From: Holothuria scabra
Taxonomy: Eukaryota > Echinodermata > Holothuroidea > Aspidochirotida > Holothuriidae
Direction of reading: 5' to 3'
Assembly: GCA_037179385.1 (NCBI GenBank)
Contig: CM074193.1
Location: 2,113,931-2,177,930 of the forward strand
DNA: 64,000 nucleotides
Positions 53,758 to 64,000 of the stretch are shown here, in pieces (positions within the stretch are counted from its first letter, which is position 1; each line of letters starts with the position of its first letter). The position numbers were made by a program, and so were the translations under genes. Below the pieces are notes generated by a model. The model had not been told where the DNA came from and searched no databases. It saw nothing but the letters and a program-made list of their open reading frames with translations.

Positions 53758-55305
53758 TTAAAAATGAAGGTATTCAAATTTGTATTACTGCTCTCTACTC
53801 TTTTCCCTTTAAATGCAATTTGAAGATTTCTGCTTCATTTTTATGCCAAACGTGGAAATGCTCTTTTACCTTACGTTCCTCACCAAATGACAGCACTTGG
53901 CTTGGTTTTCTGCATCGGCATTGATTTGGCTTTAGTGTTGGGTTCGCGCCATGCCACGGTTAATTCTCAAGAAGGCCAAAAATTGGACAAAACGAACGGT
54001 TTACGTTTAAGTCATTTTATTGAGTGTTTCTCCTCTCTTGAGACTTCGATGATAAAAGAAAATAATTTATAAACGAACGTAAGAAAACAAAGAAGTAATT
54101 CGACTTTAGATCTTTCCTCTTCGAAAGTCGGAAACGAAATTTTTCTCAAATCAAAGTGACCACGTGTAACTTAAAGTCATCTACTTTTAGATACGCAATT
54201 GCTTCTATGTTACTGATTGGTCTGGGACAAATAATCATGAGTATTTACAAGGTATTCTCAAGGAGTGCCCAATCAGAGTTGAATCGCTTTAAACTTAGGA
54301 CACGCCTGTATTAACTAAGTTTGATTACGTAATTGACCCAAAGTTTCATGGAAACCGGACGAGAGGAAGTCTTCAATTATTGACTGTTGAGTGCAGCTCT
54401 GGCTGTGAACAAAGTTTCGTTGATGAATCATGGTGAGCGGTAAACATACTTGAGGGTATTAAAGAAGTGGTTGCAATCTTCAAAGAAGAGGATGCGAGAA
54501 CATGGTTTTACATGACACTAGCCTTTGTGCTTCTTTATCGTTTGTTGTCCCACCACATTTCAATCTGAAAGAAACGGCGCATTTTCGAACATTTGTTTTA
54601 TCTTGCATCACTGAGCCAACGGATCTACCATTGGCATTGCTACTTCTAAGGCAATATACCGTAACGCAGTGGAGATATGTGTTTTGTGGGGACACCAGAA
54701 TTTCAAAAGGGGAGCCTTGCCAAATTGAGGACAAAGGGATTTGCTAGGGGAGCACAATCGTTTCATACACAGCAAGAAACCGAGTGCGAGGCACGAGTTT
54801 TTGCGGGTGAGGTCTAGGAACTCTAAGGTTTTAGCATGTCTGAAAGATAGAAGTATTTCATACCATGATGGCCACCATATCCTGTAGCAAGGCCATTCTC
54901 CTAATTCAAGATATCTAATATCAAAGATTGATCGACTGAACGCTTCGTGCTATTGACATTCATTACATCTTCTGTTAAAGAGCATTTCTCTGCATTTTGG
55001 TGTTAATGAATTTTAGCTCGGGCAAATATTGTGATGGGCATATTTTGCTATGGCAGATGAGGTTCACTGGGTTTTTCTTAGGATTCAATGAGGAGTCTAG
55101 ATGGGGTCCCTTAGGGTAAATCCCTGGAAAATCTGAGGTTTTACCTTATATCCCTAGGTGAAAATTTTAGTTTAGTGATAATTACATTATAGCAAATTAT
55201 TGATATGGCAGAACTACAATAGCAGTGATTACCCAAGTGTTCTGAAACGATCATTATCTGTCACATGGGCGCTACGGCCGGTCAGCAGATCGAAGAAGTG
55301 GCAGG
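53758..55305. other. No confident gene; one unassigned open frame at 54502-54747
   Basis: 54180-54420 has CCAAT-type words in both orientations (GATTGGTC, CCAATCAG) before an 81-codon + frame (54502-54747; LPLALLLLRQYTVTQWRYVF) of protein-like composition. I do not recognise it. It might be a first exon of a gene to the right, or chance. Confidence 0.25.
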
Positions 55306-55313
55306 GGTACAGT

Positions 55314-57223
55314 CAGTGGCGTAGCTAGGATTTTTTCCAGGGGGGCAAAGGTATGAAATTTCCCCAAAACTTTTCCCGGTCGATGTGTGTGTATTTCATA
55401 TAAAATATGCAAATTTACAAGTATAACAACATTACCATGTCATTTTGTAATATTACCTGCATTTTAATCTTAAATTATAACATAGAGCAATCGGAAATAA
55501 CACAGTATATTATTTTGGTAAACAGTATCTGGTTTATTTGTATGTAGTAACGCAGTGGCGTACGCAGAATTTCTCTGAAGGGGGGGGGGGGGGCATGCAG
55601 TATGGTCTAAGGGGAGGGGATGTCCGGAAATTTTTTGACGTTTTCAAGGAGCCTAGATGCAAAATGGTGCAAGATTTTTGACTTTGACAGGAACAGTGTT
55701 AAAAGTTAATTGTGGTGGTTCATGAGGATAAAACTGAAACTTTTGTGTCTTTACATGCATTCTTATGCCATTTATGCTACCTTACGAAGTAAAACTTATC
55801 ATTAAATTTGCACACTTTTAGAAGTCCAAATAAAAGAGCATTGATGGTTATTTGTGGTTTTCCTTGGCCACAAAATGGTATTTTGTCATAATGAATATCT
55901 ACGCGGAGCGCCACCATTGATTGGCGCGGAGCGTAGAGAAAATTTCGAAAATCAGACCCCTCAGATGGCCGGAAATAGCATTTTCCTGACTTATACGAAG
56001 AATCTAACGAGTCGCTTTCTTCTTTTGTTTTTTGCAATAAAACGCTCACTTCAAAATATGTTCGCAAACTGCAAAGTGATCAGAGAGTTAAGAGCTAATT
56101 TGACCCTACAAATGTAATTTTGCCCAGAAGACTGAACGAAGCGCCACCGTTGGTTGGCGTGGAGCGTAAAGAAAATTTCGAAAAATTAGACCCCTCAGAT
56201 GGCCAAAAATAGCTTATTCATGTTTTTAAAGAGAATCTAAACATGAAGTCTTTTTTTTTATCGATGCCACCAGTGGGAAACAGAGTCTACCATTTTAGGT
56301 TAAAATTGGAATTTGACAGAATTTGCGTAGATCTATTTATAGGAATTAAAAAAAAATGGCATCACTGAAGGACCTTGCAGAGACAATCCTTCCCCTTTGA
56401 AAATTCTTGAAAAATTGGGTCTCGATCCTTATAAGCAATCTGGTGCCACATATCCTATCTTTTGAATAAAATCTGTGTTACTAAAGTTAGACTACGTATT
56501 TTTAAGAACAAAGAAAAAATGGCATCTGTGAGGGGACATGGCCAAATGGTCTCCCCTTCGCACGCCACTAAGGAGGCCTAAGAGTGGGTCGATCACAGAG
56601 GATGTCCTGTTAGAACAGCAGTCTGTTAAGTGTAGAAGGCTACAAGGTACTCATTGACCCGTTTATTGTTACACCCCAAGTGAGCAGAAAGCTATTTTCC
56701 CGAACTAGACTGTAAGCCTCCAAGGTTTAGGCTAAGTAACAAAATCTGGGGGTCTATGGTAGTGACTTGTCAGTTTTCACATCCTTTTACTGAATTCCCA
56801 AAGTGCACAACACAGAGACTGTGTACAAGGGGATAAGTTCGGGATTACAGCCTTTCAGTGTTAGTTGCACTGTATCAGCTTTTGTTAAATACTGAATGTG
56901 TGCACTGAAATGCACTGATCATAACCCTAGTGCGTATACAAGAGAACATTCAATCTGCTACGCGGCGAGGACATTTCTGTGGAACACGAGTAGGGCCGGT
57001 TCATGCGACACTGACGAAATCTGAGTTAATTTGTTGCATGAAAATACGAATTATGTATGAAAAATATCTCACAATTTCTTATTCTACCAAAGATTTTGAG
57101 AAATTTTTGTAAGAATAAGAAAATTCATCAAATTTCCCCATTTTCATCAAATTTCCCCAAAAATTTTTCCAGGGGGGGCAATTTGCCCCCCTGCCCCCCC
57201 CCCCCCCAGTAGCTACGCCACTG
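55314..57223. mobile_element. Nonautonomous hAT-type transposon, 1910 bp
   Basis: Ends CAGTGGCGTAGCTAGG and AGTAGCTACGCCACTG; perfect 8-bp flanks GGTACAGT at 55306-55313 and 57224-57231. A second hAT-like pair (CAGTGGCGTACGCAG at 55553, GCACGCCACTA to 56570) suggests a nested relative, without a clear duplication. No transposase frame. Carries two copies of the GCGCCACC..TTGG..GGCG-GGAGCGTA word (about 55909 and 56148). Confidence 0.9.
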
Positions 57224-57272
57224 GGTACAGTGAAGGGATTACCAACAACCAGTAGATATAGAACTATAGCAA

Positions 57273-57785
57273 ATGATGTCCAGCACCTCTGTCATAGGAC
57301 CAAGCTTTGGCTGGAATCAAAGGGGCGAAGTTGTAAGGTTTAAAAGCATATTTGTAGATGCAAAAATAAGTCTCGTAGGTGATACGTATGTTTCGGTCAG
57401 GAGTTGGGAGTATTTGGAGGACAAAGGGTCTAACTGGGGAAATTTTGTCCTCCTGACAGCTTGGTACCGCAACTGCACGTTTGCCCCTTATCTTTTTTTT
57501 CAAATCGAACTTACATGTAGTTTTCTCCTACTGAGCTTATTTAGTGCCTTCAGCTGCACAGCTGCGGTGGACCTTGCATCGGGTTCGGATGTTTCAAAAA
57601 CGCCTCACGAGAAAGCATACAATTTTGACGACATTGAATTTTGGCACTATAGGATTGATCTAATATTGTCTTACTGGGAACTTTCTTCAGAATTATTTTT
57701 AAATCATTTGAAAAAAATTGTCGAAGGTTCTTTCTATTCAACACATGTTCACATGGATATCCTTTTAGCCCAGTTTTTTGTTTAG
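57273..57785 (+). other. Unassigned 170-codon open frame
   Basis: The longest open frame in the window, ATG to TAG, 42 bp after the hAT target duplication. A hydrophobic segment (about residues 76-98, FQIELTCSFLLLSLFSAFSC) and a Tyr/Phe/Trp-rich C terminus (FWHYRIDLILSYWELSSELF) are visible. No known domain recognised; it includes a T8 run. It could be a fortuitous frame in AT-rich DNA, or an exon-sized remnant. Confidence 0.2.
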
Positions 57786-60130
57786 AAACTTGGGATAGCC
57801 AGCATTTGTGCCTTTAGTGTGTAGTAGGCCTATTTAAAGTGCAAGAGCAGTCGACCCAAAGAAACTTTGATGCAACAGCTAAATATCACAATTTCCTTCT
57901 TATTCCTCTTCAAAGTAGCTTTTATAATATTTTAGGACTCCAATATTGCACGTTCAAGGTAAACCAAGCAGTAACCCTGAGTGAATTTCACATTTGAGTA
58001 CAAAAAATATTGTCACATGAAACGGGAAAGCCTACTGCACTATTTAAAGTTGGGGAACTTCGCTTTACCTTTAATGCGCACCCATTATATAGGGTGCATA
58101 CGAAGATAATTAAATAGTTCCATCTTATGTGATATAATTACCAAGTTCTCGGGAATGAACCACGGAATTTGCGATTTTGATTAGCAGTGAAAAACAAAAC
58201 ATCAGAAATTGGGCAGTACACATTCACTCACAGAAGCAGCAAAGAGGACATATAGAGCGGAGAATAATGGATACTGTGCGTTACTGCTCATCAAGGTGTA
58301 GCCTTCCAGCTTAACATATTGAAAATGTACACACATAGCTATGCTCAACAAACCTTAATATCTTTTTAAAATAGGGACGGAACACGGGAAAAGAAAACTT
58401 AGTGAACTGGATTGGAATTTTAAGTTTAGAAAACAGAAACACTTTTGCTTTGGTCTATTATTATTGGTCTTTTATTATTCCTACACGAAGATAGTAGATG
58501 CAATCCATTACATGGAGGATTGAACGGCGTTAGACACCCCCCCCCCCCCTTCATTTTGCTCTGCATGCTATGGGTAGGTATCCCGGGCCGGATTCAATTA
58601 TTTCTTTACATGTGTGGTATACTATCATGGTCAAATTGTTTAGTTGAGAAGAAAGACTCATGTTGACCTTTTAACGCGAACAGTTCATCAAGAATATCAT
58701 TGATATAACCTTAAGAGGTAGCAATTACGTGACCGTTGAAAGGTTTTTTTTTTCTTTTGAATACTTGAGGGTTCTTAGAAAGATGCAATTTTGTGCAATT
58801 TTATAAAAAGATCAGAGGAAAATTTTAAATATGGTGTAGAAACTCTCTTGGAACAACCAAAGATTTTTTATCGTTATTAAAAAGGGAACCTTCTTTGGTA
58901 AGCATACTTCCGCCTCCCTACAGTTTTGAGTCGGAACTTGAACCACATTAAACTTTTAATAACTTGTAATTGATACAAGTGGTCGACTTCAAAAAAAGTT
59001 TACCGTAAACTTAGCATACAAAGCTAATAGAAATACTAACCTATAGAATGTGCTAAGATGTGAGAGCCAATCCAGGCTTCAGTCGTTTCTGTTCCATCTC
59101 TCCGAACGTTTCCACACTAAAGTTAAACAGTGGGAAGGTTCACACTGTAAGGATTCAGTGTGAAACACGTTGAGAGAGAACACACAAAATTGGCTATATC
59201 TATCCCATTCGGATGGAAACTAGACATCTAGCATGCCGTTCAAACTGAATACGAAGGCGATTTTCCTTCGGTCACAATCTGACTACCCTGCACAGCTATA
59301 TTCCTAAAAAAATGACCCCTTTCAACATGCATCGAATGGAGAAGAACAAAATGTCGACTGTTCATTTGATTATAGCCAGTACACTCTCAAAATACTTGTT
59401 TCTAGCAGAATACCAGCTTGGTTTATTTACATGTTGTACATAGAATGAGCTTGAAGCAAGCAGGCGAGTTGTCATGGATTCTCATTGTTGGCCAATATTT
59501 TTCGGTACAAATTAGCACCAATTTAATGGAAGTAAACTCTGACAAACTGATGCCAAAAGTTCTTCCTCAGAAATTTGCAAATTTTAAAAACTTTACCATG
59601 CTTAAGGGCAAGATCGCATCCCTATAAATCCAAGGTCACAATAATGGAATAAAAAATAGAGACAACAAAATATTGGCCAACAATGTGAATCTGTGACATT
59701 TTACCTACGTGCCTCAAACTTGTCAATTTCAATTGCCAATATCACGAGAAGCGAATATCGGAAATGAATATATCTCACCAGAATGTTTAGAATATTTTTC
59801 TGTTTAATGAATCAAACATTTTATCAAACACTTTTATTTTAAGACAACAAATGAAGCAAGAACTGACACTAATGATACTCCACTAGTGATTATTACCAAG
59901 AAGAAAAGTTACCATGTTCATCCAGTCAGCGCACAACAACTATCCTACGTAGTTTAACTATCAGTCACTTTATCAACACTTTCACCAGAGTCAAGAGACA
60001 AACATTTTCGAGAAAGCTCAATAAATTAGTAACACAAAATCTTCTTAGCAGAAGCCATGCTGAGACAAAAGTTTTAAACCATTTTTCAGCAGACAGCTAG
60101 AAAGGTGAACAATCCTTAATTAAAGATTCC
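57786..60130. other. No gene recognised
   Basis: AT-rich unassigned DNA; C-run near 58538. Nothing supported. Confidence 0.4.
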
Positions 60131-62845
60131 AAAGCTTTGACTTGGACACAACACCAGTCCAATCAAGAGAGAATCCAGAATTTGGCACATGTGCAGTTTG
60201 AAAATGGGCGGCATTTTGGCTTGGCCAAAATTAGGGTGTTTTATTTTACACGAGGGATTAAGCGGAGAGCCACCATGATTGATTGGCACGGAACGTACAG
60301 AAAAATGGTGAAAATTGCAACTCCTCAGACAAAATGAGTCTGGTATCCAGTCCTAGCCTTGTAATTTAGGTAGAATCGAATTGTTAGTTTGAGTTTTTAT
60401 TTGCAAAGAAATGTTCGCATTAATGAAACATGAGCAAATTTAGAAGATTATCAGATGAAATGTACCACTTTCGTTTTTCGGGCAAAACTGGGCATTGTTA
60501 TTTACACAGAGGTACCGCGCAATGGTTTAATAAATTAGGATGGAGGGGTGGCAAATTGCCATATATTTATGATCGATATGACATATACTAATATAAGCGT
60601 AGCGCCTTTATCAGACTGAGCCCATTTTGCCGAAAATACCTAACATATCATGATATTTCTGGGCTCATTAGAATTAAATTATTTCCGTTTATATGCAACT
60701 CGTGCACAACGCAAAGATGCCGTTTCAATACATTGAAGTAAATTTACATTTTGGGACAATGTCCGTTAAATACGTTGAAGTAAACCTATATTTGGAGTCA
60801 AATCAGGGGCGTTAATCCGTATTGGTATTGAAAAACAGGGTACATACATGACTTCGGATAAACGCTCGACTATTTAAGCTGTCGAGCACCTATGTTTTTG
60901 ACGTGAAGCTATGGTAAAGAAAATTTTAAAATATCGTGGACCATCAGACAGCCGGAAACGGCATTTCCCAGGCCTGTAAGTAGAACCAGCTTTAAGATGT
61001 TACTATTTTGAACTTTTGTTCGAAATAATCTTTTTCCATGTAAAATACAAATTTGCAAAATGACAATGAAATTTACAGATAAATTGCACAACCAACATTT
61101 GTCCTGACAGAAAAACGTTGGTTACTGTAAAATCCTGTCACAGAACTTTTTGCATCATTTGCTCATATATTCCACCATTTCGGCCACCCTGTCAAGAGCG
61201 TAGGCAGTGGGGGCTGGGGCGACAGCTCTCAGCAAATAATGAGGGCGGAAATATACTTTCGCCCCTCCACTTCCCGTGTCAGAAAACCCCGTTTTTCATT
61301 TCTGCAAATCTCAATCAATCAATGAATATCAAAAACCTTTGCCTCCCTGTTTTATGCTCTTTCCGTTTTCTCAATTCGCGCGAAGGTCACCCTGAAATTT
61401 GGTCTTGTTGGCGCTGCATTTAGTGGTACAGAGTACTTCTCATTTGGTCATTTCAGATCATGTGGAGATTTGCTAATTTTTTATTGAAGTGAAAATTTTA
61501 TTGTAAACGAAATTAAAGCTCACAATAGAGTCTGCTTTTCAGTCCAGACGTAGCTACAAGGGGGCCGGGCAGGGAATCGCGCAATGGCCCCTATGGCTCT
61601 AAAAATGAAAATTTCGGAAATTTGCCATTTGGGGCACTAGTCAACTACAGCGTGATTTTCTCTCATAAAGTTCCTAATTCTCTACAATACAAGTTACAAA
61701 TTTGTAATTAATTGCTTCAAAATTTTTTTTTTTTTTTGCCTGCGCTTCGCGCGCTGTAAAGTGCACTTCATGATGCAGTAATGCTCGCCCATAAATAGCT
61801 TGGTTAAACTTTTTCGAGCTCTGGAAATGACAAAATCGGATATGTGCCCCATGTGACATCAGATAATCAAGAGACACTGGCAGCTAAGCCTACAGTGCTA
61901 TTTAAAAAATTTTGTTTCATAAAATTCCAAATTTTCTCAAATGACAACCTCTTGATTTTGAAATCTTTTGTCTGTAAAGGACAACAAAATTTAGGAAACT
62001 CCAAATGTCATCGAAGAGACTCAGTTCGTAGACATTAGGTAACATTTATGTAGCAACAACGATGTACAGTTGTCGTACAATCATTCTCAGATGTCGTACA
62101 ATCATTCTCAGGTTGGCAAATCTGAGAAGTGCAGATTCTTCAGTTATCCCCCAACTTTTCAAATTTCTTTACAGCAAACCCAGAATCCAAAACTTTTTGC
62201 AATACAAGCTCCATGTCTACAAATATTTGTTTAAAGGCCCAGTTCTCCCACCCCAAACAATATCAATTCTCCTAACCTTCTTACTAAAGCCCCTCACACA
62301 ATTGTCTGAAATTCATCTTCATCCAGACACAATCTCAGTTTATTGCTTCAGGGTGAGTATAGAAAAACTCAATTCATATAATCAAAACACTCTCAGTACC
62401 ATTCATGCTGTGTAATATAAGCTTTGGCACTCTGCATTGTTTAAATTAGCTGTCAATCAAAGAGCTGAGCCAATTGAGAATTTCGGTACCCGGGTACCAA
62501 AATTGTAGTTTGGGGTGACAGGTTTGGCCCTTTAAACGTCTTGGCAGAAATTTCGGGGCGCTTCTCGCACCGCAGATAACGTCCCTTATACACTGGTGTT
62601 TACACTTTTAAGAGAGAAAAAACAGAGAGAAAAAGAGTGTTGTGCGTGTGTGAAAAGAACGTTCAGACAGGCATGGGTCATATGCAATAATCTTTTTATG
62701 TGCTAAACTTCTTGGTAATGTGGATTCAACAAAGGAGTATATTGTTTACAATGACGACGAAACAGAGCGGGCATGAGGGGCATTCCCCCCCCCCCTCAGA
62801 TTTCCCCCTTGTCTCAGCCCCCCCCCTCCCCAGGCCCCACGTTAG
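60131..62845. mobile_element. Degraded hAT-like and related elements
   Basis: 60250-60335 repeats the word found in the hAT elements (GCGGAGAGCCACCATGATTG then CTCCTCAGAC). 60955 has GCCGGAAACGGCATTTCCC. 61551 has a left-type end CGTAGCTACAAGGGGG. 61741 and 62560 have GCTTCGCGCG-like words, and 62175 matches 17005 and 17905. Boundaries cannot be fixed. The 117-codon frame at 62062-62415 lies in this repeat and has no domain. Confidence 0.45.
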
Positions 62846-63015
62846 GTCAGTTAAGAATTAGGTCAATCGAAAAGGTTAATAATATATCGCTCTGAGACTT
62901 AATTTCTCCACCATATGCAATTACCACAGACCGTCTGGGGCTTTGCCCTGGGCCTTGAAGACCCGCAAGAGCGGAAACTTTGAGTCCGTTTTCCTTTGCC
63001 CTCACTTCCTTCACC
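62846..63015. repeat. Dispersed repeat family D, copy 2
   Basis: Matches 4003-4230 in ordered blocks (TTAGGTCAGTTAAG, GAGACTT, GACCCGCAAGAGCGG, TTTTCCTTTGCC). Confidence 0.5.
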
Positions 63016-64000
63016 CTTCCAGGCTTCCATCCTCAATATTGACGACCTGCAGGGGACGGCAATGACCTAATGTTCAGCATGTCAGATTAGTGCGCTCCCC
63101 GTCCCTGATTGGCGAGCCAAACTTCTTCAGTTTTGATAGTACGCAGTGAAGCCGCTATCTGCTCGACGTCGAGACTGGTGAATTGCGAAAAACTGTCTCC
63201 TTTTGGAAATGCTGTCCCCTCTACAACTCTTTTGAAAGTCATTATTTTTGTGACAAATTACATTTTTAATGAAAACCAGATGCATAAAGCTCACTTAATT
63301 AGAGGGAACTTGAAAGTACAGATAAATTATTGCCATTATACTAAAGCGGGTGTGTGGGGAAGGGGTACTTTTTCCATTTTAGATAAGACTCCCTGAAAGA
63401 TTTCATTAATGAAATGTTGATCAACGTGAGCGTCTTGTTTATTACTCCATGCTGGTGTTAACAATTCATCAGCGTGATCCTTAATATTACATGAATATAA
63501 TATGAATTATATTAGGATAATATTAAGGAATATTGAATTTTGCCATTGACTTGAAGGCTAAATCCTCTCACGCTATACATTTCCGATTTCGTAACTTACT
63601 AACTTAAATCCCTTTTACAGCTGTCGAAAATTCATTAATTGCTTCAGAGTGTATTAGGTTCACTGTGTAATCAAAACATTATGCTGGGAAAAGCCCCTTG
63701 GCTACTTCTCAAATTTGGTACCCGTCATAGCAGGCACATGGCAGGAAAGGCGGATTAAGTCAATGTGAACATGCATTGATCCCTGAAGCTAGTCAGGAAA
63801 TGTCCAGTGACATGCACAACAGAGGCTTTGTGATTGTTTTCTTCTATGACACTGAATACAAAAGCGGTGATGGCTATCATGATTTATCTTTTTTCTACTT
63901 CAAATTTTTCAAATGAGCAAAGGGGGGGGGGGGGTTCCTCTCATGAATACTCTGCGTTTTTTCGAATTTGCTGTCAATGAAAGAACTTTGCCAATTGAGA
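63016..64000. other. No gene recognised
   Basis: Short open frames only; a G13-14 run near 63922. Nothing supported to the window end. Confidence 0.4.

Overview
The window is animal (metazoan) nuclear DNA. It has one intron-containing protein-coding gene, GT-AG introns with polypyrimidine tracts, LINE, SINE and DNA-transposon debris, and microsatellites, and no long open frames outside short exons. The gene encodes the katanin p60 catalytic subunit (KATNA1 type), and the wording of its N terminus and AAA domain fits the sea-urchin protein as I remember it. An echinoderm is therefore the best guess; the class is unresolved. The palindrome TAGGCCTA also recurs across the window.

Layout. 1-33.4 kb has no recognisable host gene and is a mosaic of mobile elements: a 307-bp foldback in an older repeat (1.9-2.7 kb); a LINE split by nested insertions (4.5-6.3 kb); two inverted copies of a 425-bp GATC-rich MITE (8.4 and 10.1 kb); a small foldback (10.7 kb); a hAT-type element (12.8-14.5 kb); a (TAACA)32 array; head-to-head LINE remnants (14.7-16.3 kb); a polypurine tract; degraded hAT-like DNA (16.3-19.2 kb); a LINE 3' end (22.3 kb); and a 2.8-kb element (26.5-29.3 kb) carrying a nested hAT (27.2-28.9 kb).

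33.4-50.4 kb holds the katanin p60 gene on the + strand: ten coding exons, the first with an upstream splice acceptor in the 5' UTR. Every junction keeps frame and the joined product is 493 residues: an N-terminal microtubule-interacting domain, a basic linker, and an AAA ATPase with Walker A, Walker B, sensor and arginine-finger residues present. Its introns hold a solo MITE end, a 483-bp MITE, a 1528-bp hAT with a perfect 8-bp target duplication, a LINE 3' end, SINE tails, and a 9-10 copy 145-bp tandem array. Eight of the array units carry a perfect AGGTCA-A-AGGTCA nuclear-receptor DR1 motif.

50.4-64 kb again has no confident gene. It holds a tRNA-derived SINE (51.8 kb), an intact 540-bp TTAA-flanked MITE (53.2 kb), a 1910-bp hAT with a perfect 8-bp duplication (55.3-57.2 kb), an unassigned 170-codon open frame (57.3 kb), and degraded elements to the end. 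No rRNA genes, true tRNA genes, CRISPR arrays or prokaryotic features were seen. Only the katanin gene is confidently functional; everything else is mobile DNA, simple repeat or unassigned.
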